Shown: piece after piece, positions 22,779 through 35,000 of the stretch
How positions within the stretch are numbered: position 1 is the first letter of the stretch
Layout of the letters: each line of letters opens with the position of its first letter
Source of the DNA: Zygnema cylindricum
Taxonomy: Eukaryota > Streptophyta > Zygnematophyceae > Zygnematales > Zygnemataceae
Assembly: GCA_037447655.1 (NCBI GenBank)
Contig: JBBHKE010001989.1
Coordinates: forward strand, 1 to 64,000
Length of the DNA stretch: 64,000 bases
Reading direction: 5' to 3'
Notes under the pieces: model-generated
What the model was told of the DNA's origin: nothing
Seen by the model: only the letters and a program-made list of their open reading frames with translations
The model's database searches: none
Translations under genes and position numbers: made by a program

Positions 22779-25700
22779 ACATTATTGCAAAGACCAGAGT
22801 GGTTTTAATTATGCTCCTGACAAGTCCAGTGTCTCTCATATGACAATCACTGTTGTGATTTTTGTACAGATGATGATGACTTCTTGGCTGGCTGGAAACC
22901 TATGAAATTCAAAGGAGGGCCAGCTTTTTCCTTTGACGATGAACCAGCACCTCCCTCGGGGAAGTCAAAGTTCAAGCTTGATGACAAACTGTAGGCACAC
23001 AAGGCTATCCAAGTTTAGGAGATTTACTACACATCTTGCGTTTGAAGGAGCAAACTTGATGAAGAACAAACGATGAAAGAGCTTCATTTGGCATGCACAG
23101 TTGCATGCGCAGTTTTTCAACTTCAAAAGGTTTTACTGTAGAGAAATTACGATTGGTGATGTGGCAAACATATGTATCGTACCTGAGCAATACTCTTGTT
23201 CTGTTAAAATAATTTCTATATCACTGGGAAAACTCTTTATAAAAAGCTATTGCAGTCAGAAACTTCAAGCTAAGATATTTGTTGATTTGTTTGACGGTTT
23301 ACTTCCAGGTTTACTTCAGAATTGACGGATAGGAATTTGGTCTGTCAGGCTGGATTTTGATATAGATGGTGGACTGGAAAAATTCGACATAAAAAATCTG
23401 GATATCTCACAGGAAGAGAGTCTAGGAAAAAAAAATGCACCAGCATCAACTGCAGTGAGAGGTTCTCCAGTCAAGTCAACAATTTCAGGATTTTCAGGGT
23501 TTGACGATTTTGCAGATCAAGGGTAAGTGACTCAGCCATACTGCCTTCACAATTCTTATAATTACCGAGCATTTTGCCATGACTTACTCTGGAAGACGTA
23601 TAATCTTTCAAAAACTTGTACATCACCTCAATTGTTTGCTGAATCGTCTAGCTGTGTATTGAGCTCATTACGCTTCATATGCGTTGTGCACGACTGCCAA
23701 TTGCGAGCTGACTATTGAACTCATGACCTCTGATCAGTGTTTAACCACTGACCTAACACAACAAGTGTATGCAGTGATTTTGAAGTCGCCTCATGGAAGC
23801 CATCAAACAGGGATCAAAAGCCAGCTCGGGATTTTTCAAGTGACTTTGACAATGTTGCAAAGGACATTGTGGCTCCTGTATCCAAGGATAGTGACCGCTC
23901 GCAGCAAAAGGAACATGGAAGTGGTAGATTTGATGCCAATACTGCCAAAGAGGATGCGCAATTAGAACCACAAAGAAATCAGGAAGAAAAACTTTTGGAT
24001 CATCAAAAGGCTGAAGCAGCTGGAAAGTGTCTTATAGAGACACCAGCACCAGCAGTTGATAAAAGTTCTGAAATGAAGAGCTTTGGAGATGAGCCACTCT
24101 CTCACGAACCAAATGAAATACTGGACCAGGATGAGCGATTGACAGTCCAGCAAGAAAACACAGCAGGTCATTTGCAGCAGTCTGAAACTCCAGTTCATCC
24201 AGAGGTCGATTCTGATCCCAAAGGTTTTGAACAGCCTGCAAAAACAGCAATCAGGCGAGATATGCAAGAGATTAGTTCGCAAGGATTCAGCGATTCGGGA
24301 GCTTTTAAGCATCCTGATACATTGCGTGGGGATAGTATGCACGGAACTGCCCCACAAGGATTCAGTCAGACGGAAAAGAAAAAGATACAGGACGGTGAAT
24401 TTCCTGAAACATCTGTGGTAGTTGAACGATTAGATGCTTCCGTGAAGCAAGCTATTCCACTTGGGCCTGCTGAACATCTGCTGGAGGAGGTTACAGAAGT
24501 CAAAGGAACTAGTGCACCAGAGGACTTAACAGGGAATAATAAAGCTATTTTAGGTGTTAACTTCAACAACACAAGCGAGCAAGCGCAGGAGGAGGTTGCC
24601 ATGAGCCCACGTTCAGACCAGCATGAGCAAGGAAATGTGAACGCCGACACTAAGACTCTTAGCCAGCAGTCGGCAGTATCAAAAAGTGAGCAATGCAGCA
24701 CTTTCAAAGAGACCTCGGAAAATACTGAAATGCTCCAAGAAGATGGTCAAAATACATCAAAAGCAGACATGGATGCAGAAGGTGTTACAAACAACTTCTC
24801 AAGGGAGGCGGACACGAGACAGAGGTGAGAAACCACATGTTCATAAGTTGATACCATATGTTGTTGCTGAATAAATACTTTACTGTACAATCTTGACGGT
24901 TTGGCTTGACAAAGGTCAGGTTTCAACAACGTTTCATGGCTTGTGGTATCGGATCTGATGTGGTCAGTCTGCACAACACAGCAAAGCGGCACTTTCTGGG
25001 AAAAGACGCAACAGGGAGAAGGCGATTGTTATTTCTGCTTTGAGATTGTTCCAACTTTGAAAACCTATTGTTGTTTTTTGTTGTTGGATCTCATGTGACG
25101 CTTTTAGCTTTCATTCTGCATTTTTTTTTTTGTACTCAGATGGTTTCCATCCCATTTTAAATGAGCATGTTCATTATGAGAAGTAAGGAAGGCTGTTATT
25201 GAATAGGTGGTCAGTTTTTTTCAGGTCGGAGATGGACCATGATTACAATCAAGTTCTTCCAGAAACTTCCAGGAGAGGAGCAACTAATGTCAGTGTAAAC
25301 GACCAAAACGACAGCACAGACAAGGTTGCCTCCTTGCATAAGAAGGCTCCATTGCCAAATGTTTCCGGTAAAAGGTGGGTGGCAACAACATTTATCAACC
25401 TTCAGCATACCCCAAACTTGAAATATGTAGTTATGTTTATGATGTTGCAGAGGGGATTGAATGGCGAAGGAATCTAGATTATCAACATTAATATCCAACA
25501 TTTTTTTTTTTATATCCATGTTCAAAATTTTGTCCAGAGATCCTGGATTATGTGTGAGAGTCCAATGGTTGGTTCTGTTCCTAGTGTCAATACTGCAGAA
25601 ATGAGCCAGTAGAATCCATAGCTGTTTATAATTTCTTTTACTTTTCTTCATTTCAGTGCGAACTGGCCTTTTCACATTTCCTATCCGTCTGCTTCCAGAT

Positions 25701-28700
25701 TGAATTTAGACGGCAACTTTACATGCCTCCTGTGATTTGCAAGATTATAGCTGATACCCAACCCCTGAGTCTGGTTTCATGTCCAAACAGCACTAGTCAA
25801 ATCAACAACAAGATTGGAACTAACGCCCTCAGTGGACATGTACAAACAAATTCTACCATGCCACGATCCAGTGGACCTGTTCAAAGGGGTACTGCGCCAA
25901 ACTCAAAGTTGAGCCCAATTGAAACCAAATTGGTTGCCCCAAAGCAGGCTGCCCCAACCCTTATACATAACAAGCCTGCATTCCCACCTAAGAGCTTGAT
26001 GACCAATCAGTTGCCTTCTCTGTCAAAAAAACCAGAAGCTTCACTTGAGAGGTCAGATAAGCCCCCGATCTTAAATAAACCACAGGAACTTACCAAGAAG
26101 GCATTACCACCTGTAAAAAGTACGTGTAAGCTCCTCACAACCAATCCTCCACAGGTTCTGCTCAAGGAATCACGACCCCAGGCTGAGAAATCATCTAACC
26201 TTCTCACAGCCAATCAGCCACAGGCTCTGCAGGAAGAAACAAAATCCCCTGGTGAAAATTTACCCAAGCCCATAAGAAGCAGTCTTACACAGGTACTGCA
26301 CAAGCAGTTAAAATCTCCTACTGAGAATCTTCCTAAGCTCCTGCCAACCAATCAACAAAAGGTTCTGCAAAAGGAGCCAAAATCCCAGATTGAGAATTCC
26401 CCTGATGTTACCACGACTGGTAAACCGCAGATTCTGCATAAAGAAGCAAAATGCCCTCAAAATTCACCCAAGCTCATCGGAAGCAATCATCCACAGCTTC
26501 TGTACAAGGAAACAAAATCTCCTGCTGAGAATCTTCATAAGCTCCTTCCAACCGATCAACAACAGGTTCTGCTCAAGGAACAAACAGCCCCAACTGAGAA
26601 TGTGTCAAAACTTCCATCGACCAATCAACCTGCAACAGGGGAATGTCCAAAGTCCCCTGTGACTGCGGCCACGACCAATCAACAACTGGCCCCCATATCT
26701 CCTGTTGAGGAAACAGCAAAGCTTCCCCAGACCAATCAACCAGTGTTTCAACCCAGGGAGGTGAATATTTCACCAAAAACAATATCGACGCTCCCAACAG
26801 CAGCACAATTTCCTCTACAAGAACCAGCAGCTCCAGCCAAAAACCTGCTGAAAAAAGTAGCCTCCAATGATCTATCGAGGCAAGTAATCAACCAACAAGC
26901 TCCAGTTTGCACCTGCAAATTCACTTGCAATTCGCACTAATAATCGCTTTGTCGAATCTACAGGGGCACAGCCAAGCAATTGGAAGGTTTAAGTATTGGA
27001 ATACGACCCAATGTTCCTGAGGCTGGAGTAAAAGTATCAAAGTCCTTGTCAAAGATGCCCATGAAACCAACGGGAGATGCTCGAATAACGCTCAAGGGCT
27101 TTACACAAATACCAGCAGTTGAATTATCGAAGAGAAAGTCAAACTATGTAAGCTCCCAGCATTATTCCTTGAGTTGTTCTTCCTGGGATTGTAGAGTGGG
27201 AATCTGGATCTGCCAACACATCACTATCATCCATTAGGAATTTTTATGAAGGGCATCATAGATAGCAGCAAGAGATACTTCATAAGGGCATATTGCAACA
27301 CTTAATTTGAGTGAAACCATTCATGACCGAAATTAAATTGTAATGGAACATGTAGGGATACAATGGCTTCAATTTTCAATCATCTTTCTATTGTTTTGTA
27401 CAGGATGTGCCTCAAAAGTCCAGTACTTTGCAGCTGCCTACAGAAGTCAAACAAGCACATAATCCACTGTTAAAGAACGTTTCTGCTGGTCAATCAGGAG
27501 GCTTATCAGCAAGCATCAAGACTGTAACAGCACAGGTAAGCCCACATTCTATCGCTGTGTGTATTTATACCAGGAAGGCGTAAACGACAGAATTGCTATA
27601 TGGTAAAGGTACTAGAGAATTTGAAGTACTGCAAGTCACAGCCTCATACACTTGTGGGAAAGCACGAATCTCAAAGCTGAAGGTGCCCTGAAGTTTGGTG
27701 CCGCTTTTTAGGCACCAAAGAAGGTTACTACCTCATCAACAGGAGCAGACCAACGGGCCTTGACTGGAGATTCTCTGAGTGAAAAACAAAGGTAGGCAGA
27801 TCTGAATCTGCTTAGTTTGAGAAGACGGGCTGTCTGGCTCCAATGTTAAAAGGCACATAAATCTGCTTTTATAAAATGTATAGGAATGTAAAGTGCAAGC
27901 CTATTAAAATTACAGGTCGGTGATGGAAACATTGCACTAAAAGAATGTGACTGCGATTTTTTTCCAATGAAGAGGGCCAATGCAGATTGTACACACAAAT
28001 AAAGTATAAGAAGCAAGGCTTTGAACCTTCTTTGAAACCTAAGTTCCCTCTTTGGTGCAGGCATGAACAAGGGAGTGGTGTTGCAAATCAGGCTTTGCAG
28101 AAGGGTTTCACCACTGGCAAATTGGACAATGCATCTCACAAAAACTCATCTATGGAACCTGAGGCAGCCAAAATTTCATCCGTGCCTACTTTGACGGTGG
28201 AGGGCGAGAAGAGAGAGGGAGAGAGAAAAGTGAGTTAATCTTATATTACACTGCATTAGTGCCATAGCGCAGGTTCCATTTTTTTCACCTCTGCACTACA
28301 GTATCCAAACTTGTATTGCCAAATACAAGAATGAGGACTACTCAAGGAGGACTGAAATGACGTCATATACCGATGAACTTCAGCACCAAACCCGTACAGG
28401 GCAACTGCCAGATTCTTGACGACACATGAGAAAACAATTTGCCATGGCCATGAAACTGAGAAATTGAAACTCTCTCTCTTTCTCGGTATCAAAGAATTCC
28501 CAGTTTTTTCTCTCCCTTCTTCCTTATTCTTTTTATATTCATAGTTTTAGATCGACTCTAAATAATCTCAGTTTTTTTTTATTGTCAGGTTGGAACTCGT
28601 CCCAACAATGTTAGTCTCCTCACGAAACAGAAAATTGTTCCAATTCCAGTGGCGGATAACCAAGCTAGAGCACTCAGAGAAAATGCCATTGTGAAGGCAG

Positions 28701-29878
28701 GAACCACGTCTGGAATTAAGCGTGACTTAAAGCAGGTAAGTGAACAAAGGCAGGGCCTAGACGTAGGAAAAAAGAACCGAGAGATTCTAACTGTCCCTTT
28801 TTCCATCAGTCATGTTTGAGTTGTCCATGAGCTCTGTAGTTCTGTACAGAAATGCGGAGAGGTGAGAAGATGTTAACTAGGACAAGCACAAGTTTTAGGC
28901 CACATTTTGAGGTTGTTGTTTGTGTCCAGTGATGAGGAAGTGAGGTTGTTGTTTGTGTCCAGTGATGGAAAAGGTAGGTTGTTATTTGTGTTGAGAAAGT
29001 GCGGTTGTTATTTGTGTCCAAAGAAAAAGTGATCCATAACTTTTGATATGAGACGGAGTGGCAACAGGTGTATGAACAACTCAAGAGACAGCACAAAGAA
29101 GTACAGGAACTTCTTGAGCGATCAATGGTCACAAATAACATATTGCGGATGCTAGACAATCCTATGGTCGAAGAAAAGGTAAAGTCTCCATCCACAATCA
29201 CAAAAAATATGAAAATTTCGCTGAAAAATTTAAGTTTTTACAACTGCAAGACAATTGCACCTGCGGGTTCGTATGTGTCTACGCCATATTTTTAAAATAG
29301 AGGAATAGGTCAGTGAAGATTCAGAGACTTTTGAAGCATTTAATGTTTGAATGGTACCGAAACAGGGTATGCATCTTTATATATTTGAGCCGCCAAGACA
29401 CCTCAACTCCACTAAGACCATGTATACATATATATGCGAAACAGAATTTAGTATTTATCGTATCAACAGAATATCGAATAAATTGTATATTATGCACCCA
29501 CACACACATTGTTTATGTTCCTTTTGGTGTAATGCTTCTTTGGAGAAATGTGAAAACGACTTGACGCGGATTCGTTAAGATGTTCGTAACAAGATTAGAT
29601 CATCCCTTGCATTACATATTGGCAATTAAAAAAGCATGGTTTCCTCTACTTATTCTTAAAATAAAGGGTTGAATTCATTTTCAAGACCTACATAAATGCA
29701 AGATAGCATGCTTGGAAGACTTTGCAATTGATGTTACTTTCACATCTTTGTTGGAGTTTTCATTTCAATGAGTGGTTAAACCAAAGTTCGTCGACGCATG
29801 TGATTTGTGGTCCAGATAAGCATTATTGAGTACTCCATCCGGAAGAAGCTCCGACTTGATGATCAAACTGAAGAATAA
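22380..29878 (+). CDS. Unrecognised, largely disordered protein with internal repeats (about 1216 aa, 13 exons)
   Basis: Inferred exons: 22380-22479, 22870-22990, 23349-23522, 23775-24824, 25225-25374, 25710-26879, 26964-27147, 27404-27535, 27712-27791, 28061-28229, 28589-28735, 29068-29178, 29816-29878. Phases agree at all 12 joins and the sum is 1217 codons including TAA. Intron 6 uses a GC donor. I do not recognise the family. Residues 1-190 hold acidic blocks with DDDDFLAGWKPMKF, LDFDIDGGLEKFDI, GFSGFDDFADQG and DFEVASWKPS, a recurring Phe/Trp-Asp pattern. Residues 190-530 are Glu/Gln-rich and disordered. Residues about 657-882 carry the tandem repeat. The C-terminus is basic, with a helical YEQLKRQHKEVQELLERSM (residues about 1161-1179), and ends RKKLRLDDQTEE. 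The exon-5/6 acceptor (TTTAG|A) was chosen because it alone keeps the frame. Confidence 0.7.
25110..25160 (+). mobile_element. 3' tail fragment of the non-LTR element in intron 4 of gene 2
   Basis: A T-run, then GTACTCAGATGGTTTCCATC, then CCATTTTAAATG. This matches the terminal block of the family (TTTTGTACC...ACTCAGATGG...). The hairpin GATGG-TTT-CCATC is at 25139-25151. Only the last 40 or so bases can be matched, as expected of extreme 5' truncation. Confidence 0.5.
26085..26760 (+). repeat. Coding tandem repeat of about 25 codons in gene 2
   Basis: The translation repeats the pattern (K/T)SPxEN(L/x)PKLLxTNQPQ(V/x)LxKE about nine times, with drift and small indels. Examples are KLLPTNQQKVLQKE and KLLPTDQQQVLLKE. 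Constant points are N-Q/P-Q...L.KE and P.EN...KL. It lies wholly in exon 6 (390 codons). Such Pro/Lys/Gln-rich arrays are usually disordered. Confidence 0.8.
26880..26963 (+). other. 84-bp GC-AG intron (intron 6 of gene 2)
   Basis: The donor TCGAG|GCAAGT matches the strong AG|GCAAGT consensus known for GC donors. The acceptor is CTACAG|GGGC. Splicing keeps phase 2 and continues the frame. Without splicing the frame stops at 26938-26940. A GT five bases downstream (CAA|GTAATC) would give another phase and lose the frame. Confidence 0.7.
28911..29025. repeat. 33-bp minisatellite in intron 11 of gene 2
   Basis: GGTTGTT(G/A)TTTGTGT starts at 28911, 28944, 28977 and 29003, giving spacings of 33, 33 and 26. 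The last unit is shortened. It lies 40 bases upstream of exon 12. Confidence 0.8.
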
Positions 29879-29879
29879 G

Positions 29880-30280
29880 TTTTTTATTATTAGCAGGAAT
29901 TGCTAGGATTTGAGCGCAGATTAAGAATGGTATTACATTTGAAATGCTCTATCACTGAAATTAACAATTCAGCTTCAGCAGTTGGTCTATTTGAAACAAT
30001 TTATGAACAGGCGATACATTGAATGCGAAGATTTTGATATTCTTATTAGGCTGAGGGTCCAAATTCACACCGACGATTGTCTTTTTTATTATTAGCAGGA
30101 ATGGTTAGCTTATGAATGCAGATTGGGAGTGGTAATAGATGTGGAATGTTTTATGACTGGAATTTTCAGTTCAACTTTAGCAGTTAATCTGTTTGAAACA
30201 ATTTATGGATAAGTGAAACATTGGATAGGAGGATTTTGAGTAAGCTTATTAGGCATGGTCCCTGTGATAAATGATAACAT
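29880..30280 (+). repeat. Diverged 202-bp tandem duplication after the stop of gene 2
   Basis: TTTTTTATTATTAGCAGGAA begins at 29880 and again at 30082. The following 180 bases match with many substitutions (for example GTTTGAAACAATTTATG in both). It begins 2 bases after the stop codon, so the 3' UTR probably carries it. Confidence 0.8.
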
Positions 30281-30837
30281 CTTTTCATTGGTCATGCGTC
30301 TCATGCAGAGAATTTTCACGTTTGCGAGCTATACTGTTTGGGTTTGCAGACTTTGAACCTTCCAACAAGTGTCTTTTTGCTTTACCGCAGTGAATTTTTC
30401 CTGCTATTATTTACAGGCGGCATCAGCCAATTTTGTTTTCCTCTGCTTTCAGGTTGCATAAAACTTTGAATCTAATTGGCCTAACTTTGAATTATGCGTC
30501 TGTTGCCACCCTGTTGTTATTTTCTATCTTTGAGAACAGCTTTTCACTGTTAACCCTTTGTATGTATGCAATTGTCAAACATGATGTGTATAATTTTTTA
30601 CTTAATTGAGCCACCAGCGTCTCATCTTTGATACCCGCGTCAGTTGTTCTTGTGACATCATCAACACACTAACCAGGCTGCAGTTTCCGTGTGACCGAGT
30701 GATATGTGAATTTTCAAGTGCTACTTAGCATAGATGGAAATGTGACCTTCAGGATTCTAAAACCATGGACATGCTTTTTAAAGGCACTGGAATAGGTAAG
30801 TTAAGAACTAGTGGGCGTTTGTGTCACTCTTCAAAGT
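30281..30837. other. Intergenic or 3' flank, nothing recognised
   Basis: AT-rich sequence without coding features or clear repeats. Confidence 0.45.
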
Positions 30838-30922
30838 ACCATTGACATTTTTACTTCAAAAGACCATTGACATTTTTACTTCAAAAGACCATTGACATCT
30901 TTACTTAAAAAATCATTGGCAT
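30838..30922. repeat. 25-bp tandem repeat, about 3.4 copies
   Basis: ACCATTGACATTTTTACTTC starts at 30838 and 30863. A variant starts at 30888 and a partial copy at 30913. A short CACAT microsatellite follows at about 30938-30958. Confidence 0.9.
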
Positions 30923-30959
30923 TATACTGTAGACACACCACATCACATCACATCACACC

Positions 30960-31811
30960 CACTCGGATTCACATATATAAAACAACACGGAACATCCATC
31001 TGGGTTAGCCGTTAGAGACGGAATATTAGAAACTGCAATGATAAAAATCGATGCTTTAATTTGCAGTAATGATTGTCATGCAGAATGCCCAGAGTATCAC
31101 AATTAGATCATAATATTCCAATACACAGCCATATAAAGCATACAAGCAGTGAGCCATTCCACATATACTCGAAATCACCAACAGTTACAAACCTGTGAAT
31201 CATTACCTGTAAAAACAGGAATATTCACGAACGGGCTCGATATATTTATGCACCATCCGGACAGAGATGTAATACGACAGCTCCACAACAGCATAAAAGC
31301 TCACAGTTTGAATTAATCAAACTGCATTCTCTAAGACAAAGGGAACTCTTCAGCTACCCGATTGCCCTTAACTGAAAGCTACCGGCGATAAAACCTGCCC
31401 CATAATTTTCAACGAATTCTCTCTGGCTTCCAAACATTGGATGCAACAGAGAGAAGACAGGCACCTTTAAGAATTAAACGGAGAAAATAAATTTGCTTCC
31501 TTTACCCCCCTAAGTTCATCACCGACTATAGGCTCCTTTCTCCCAACTCTAAATATAAGTCCACCACAACTCCGGACGCTTATTGCTATCATGATGGGTT
31601 AAACCCCCATATGTTTTCTGTACAGCTATGTATGAGAGAGCCCCAAATGCAGATGAGCCTCCCCGAAAGTGACATATTAAAACCTCCACTCGGACATACA
31701 AACAGTTAAAGGGACGTCATTTTTTCGAGCCCTCCACTAAGTCTCCTTAGTATAGAAAAAGACTTTTCAGTATGTATACAGAGTGGTGCACCAATCTATA
31801 CTCTCTCTCAA

Positions 31812-31843
<32 letters not shown>

Positions 31844-32031
31844 GAGTCATAGACTCGAGAATATATCGAATCCATATCTGCAGTTTGGCGGTGTTTTTCT
31901 GAACGAAAGAATATTGCTGTTCAGAGAATATTGTGATAAAGGACAGTATTGTAGATTTGTGATTACACCCATTTTTGGGAAGTTACTGTCGGTGAAATTC
32001 CCATAATATGTTGTATATAACTTCCCAGGTA
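30960..32031 (-). other. Flank downstream of the PP2C gene (probable 3' UTR)
   Basis: The PP2C stop is at 32032-32034 on the minus strand. Below it the sequence is AT-rich and contains a CT/GA microsatellite (31801-31844). No other coding segment was recognised. Confidence 0.45.
31801..31844. repeat. CT microsatellite
   Basis: CTCTCTCTCAACTCTCTTTC followed by a run of CT dinucleotides to 31844. It is simple sequence in the presumed 3' UTR of the PP2C gene. Confidence 0.9.
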
Positions 32032-35000
32032 TCACAACAACTCATTTGTCGATCCTATCTCCGACTGACAGGATTTGAGTGAAATTTGTCTGCTACTGGA
32101 AAATTGCTCCTGAGTTGGATGGTTGAAATAAAAGACAATAACGCTTATGTCATCGTGTACTTGCCGTCTTTTCCCTCCATCAAGGAACTTTAATTGTGGA
32201 TAAGTTATCTCTCTTTTTTTCGCTGCCCGAGTGAGAGCAGTGACAATAAGACGTTGAGCAATTCCCTGCAATTTCCATCATAAAATAAAATAAAAAAAAT
32301 GTAAGCCATAAGTATGAGCAAAACATAACAATATGTGAGAATATCGCAAAACCTACAAAAATTACGGCAAAATTGCAGCTAGAACTGTCAGTTCTTTCTA
32401 CATACGATGGAAAAATAACTTATGAATGACACAAAAAAAACCCTAGTACCCTGAAAATCTCTGAAGATTGCCAATGAACGCTACAACTCTCCCAAAGACG
32501 ACCAACAAATATTGAGACAGGAAAACAGGAGAACTGGAAAAAGAGAGCCCATATACATAATTTCGCAAAAACAGTTATAAACTTTTCCTTTTGGCTACAA
32601 ATCTGGCTGCTTTGCCAGCTTGCACTTGTTCCCATATTACAAATACATTCAGTAACTTGATGATTTTCTGGTAAAAATTAAGTAAAAATGCACTGAAAAG
32701 AAGAACACAACTTCCACTAAGACGCATTAAAAAAGGATGACTCAGTATTGTCCGTATTTCAAAAACAAAATAATGATGAACAAACATAAAATAGTTTTAG
32801 ACATGAAAATCTAAAAAAAGAAAATACAACATTTGTCGAGGTGGAACAGTGAAATGATGACACAAATTCATGAGCCAGCTACAGCGTCCATTGCTGTTAA
32901 GAGTTAGTGAATTACTAGCGGTAACACTTCATTAGAACTAACTACACTTAGTTATGTTTTAACACGCGGCTAGTTATGGACCAGTAAACTGAATCGTGTC
33001 ATTAGCACTGTTTTACGATTTTTGGTCAAAAAAAGACTTGAATTTGAGGGTTTAACTTTAATAATGACGGGCAATGGACTGAATTAACTTCCATGATCCA
33101 CGACACAACTCAATGTCAAAAATCCAGATATGATGCTCTCTCCTACGAAAATCTTCAATAATTGCTCATTTGTAAAGCATCAAAGAACATTAAGCTTACC
33201 GCACGTGGGTTCCCGTAGACAATGTTGACAGCCTCTTGATTAGTAATATGTTCCCATAAACCGTCAGATGCGAAGATTACAAACTTATCCGGAGGATTTA
33301 GCGATCTCACGATCACTGTTGGTTCTGCGAGTAAAACCGGAACAGCGAGGGGCTCTGGAAGTCGAAACCGAGAAATAAGTGGATCAGCTTGAAATTCTTG
33401 CGATTTTAAATACACATCGCCAATAGCTCTAGAGACCTGCAAAACGAAAGAGGAGTTTAGAAGACCGAGTTCGATGCCATTCATTTCAAAATGCTTAGGG
33501 GTATAGAGGATGAGGAATGGAAGTGAGGATGAAGGGACAAGACGACATCTTCCGAGACAGTTTATGCAATGTCAGCCAAAGAGCAAACCAAATACAGATA
33601 ATATCGACTAATAATCTTGCCAAATACCTCCATGTAATCCTAACTCGATCTAATGTTAACGGATTTACAGTGGATTCCTTCACCCCAAACTAAAAATTGA
33701 CGCTTTCTAAAGCTTGTCAACTTCGTATGGTCACCCAACACCAATTTCAGAAAAGAAATGAGCAAATCCACAAACTCAAGGTCAGAAGAAATACCGCCAT
33801 GACCAAAAGATCTTATGGGCTCTTTAAGACATACTTTCGGACAAGTATTAAACAGAAGCAAAACCACTGCCGCATACAGTAATTACACTACCAAATTTAC
33901 CATCGTTTTGAGGAAAACCAAGCTGTACGGATTTCAGTTGTACGTTTATGGTATGGTTACTAAAGGCGTTTATACTGTAACCGAGACAAGGGATAAAAAT
34001 ATAAAAATCCCAATTTTTTTGCCTTTAAGGGTATAAGTACAGGCTAAATTTTGCCCTTTACAATGGCACGAACTCAGTAGTAGGATGGCTGTGGACATGC
34101 TAAAAAAATTCTTCATATCATTGCAATATCAACAATCCTTCCAGCCTGTATTTCTTTTGTACGGTTACCAGGATTAATTTGTTTGAAAATGTAATTGAGG
34201 AATAAGTGCATTTTTTGGGTGATTCAATATTTGTACCTTTGTCATACATTTTAGTCCGTACTCTCACTATTTTAATCTCCTTACTGGTGGAATATTTTAG
34301 ATAATGTAATTACCTATCAGTGGACCATCCCTTCACTCCACACAACTCAAATTTCCTTAAATAAGAAAACTTGTACAGCATGCTCTACTTCATTCATGCC
34401 AATTTAACAAAATTAATCAAGGATCACTCACCGCCTTTATAAGAACAATAAACTGCCGGGAACCTAGCTAACAATTCAAATCAAGTGATTGAAACAACCC
34501 TGAGGTGTAACAAAACCCCCCTAAGCTGTCTCCTATACACAAGCACTTATGCTGTCCTCCACGAAGCACTTAAAACAACTATGTCAATGCCAAGTGTCCC
34601 TGCTAATCACACCACCGCTAATTACTCGAATTTTATGAGTAAAAAGTAAGTCGTTGTACAAATCGTACAATTTAGACTACAAGAATTGCCCGCGTATTGC
34701 AAGCACAACCAGCAAAATACCCATTGCAACGTTGCAGGAACATCTACAGAATATGTTTTAAAGATGGACAGCAATTAAGACAAGTATGAGAGGAACACAC
34801 ACATGCACACAAAATAACGTGTGTGAGAGCCAGTCAAACGTGGAAATTGTTTTAGATTTTTTATCTCCTTCAAAAAGCCCAACATTTCAAACAAAAGCCT
34901 GCAGCAAAGCTACATAGTCCATCACCATTGGTTCGGTCGCAGTTTGACCAAAACTCACAATACAGTGTCAATAACACTACTTAAGGGAGCAAATGACAAG

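Noticed and set aside
23962-24707. Minus-strand frames of 72-131 codons
   Set aside because: They lie opposite exon 4 of gene 2, whose phase-consistent joins on both sides support the plus strand.
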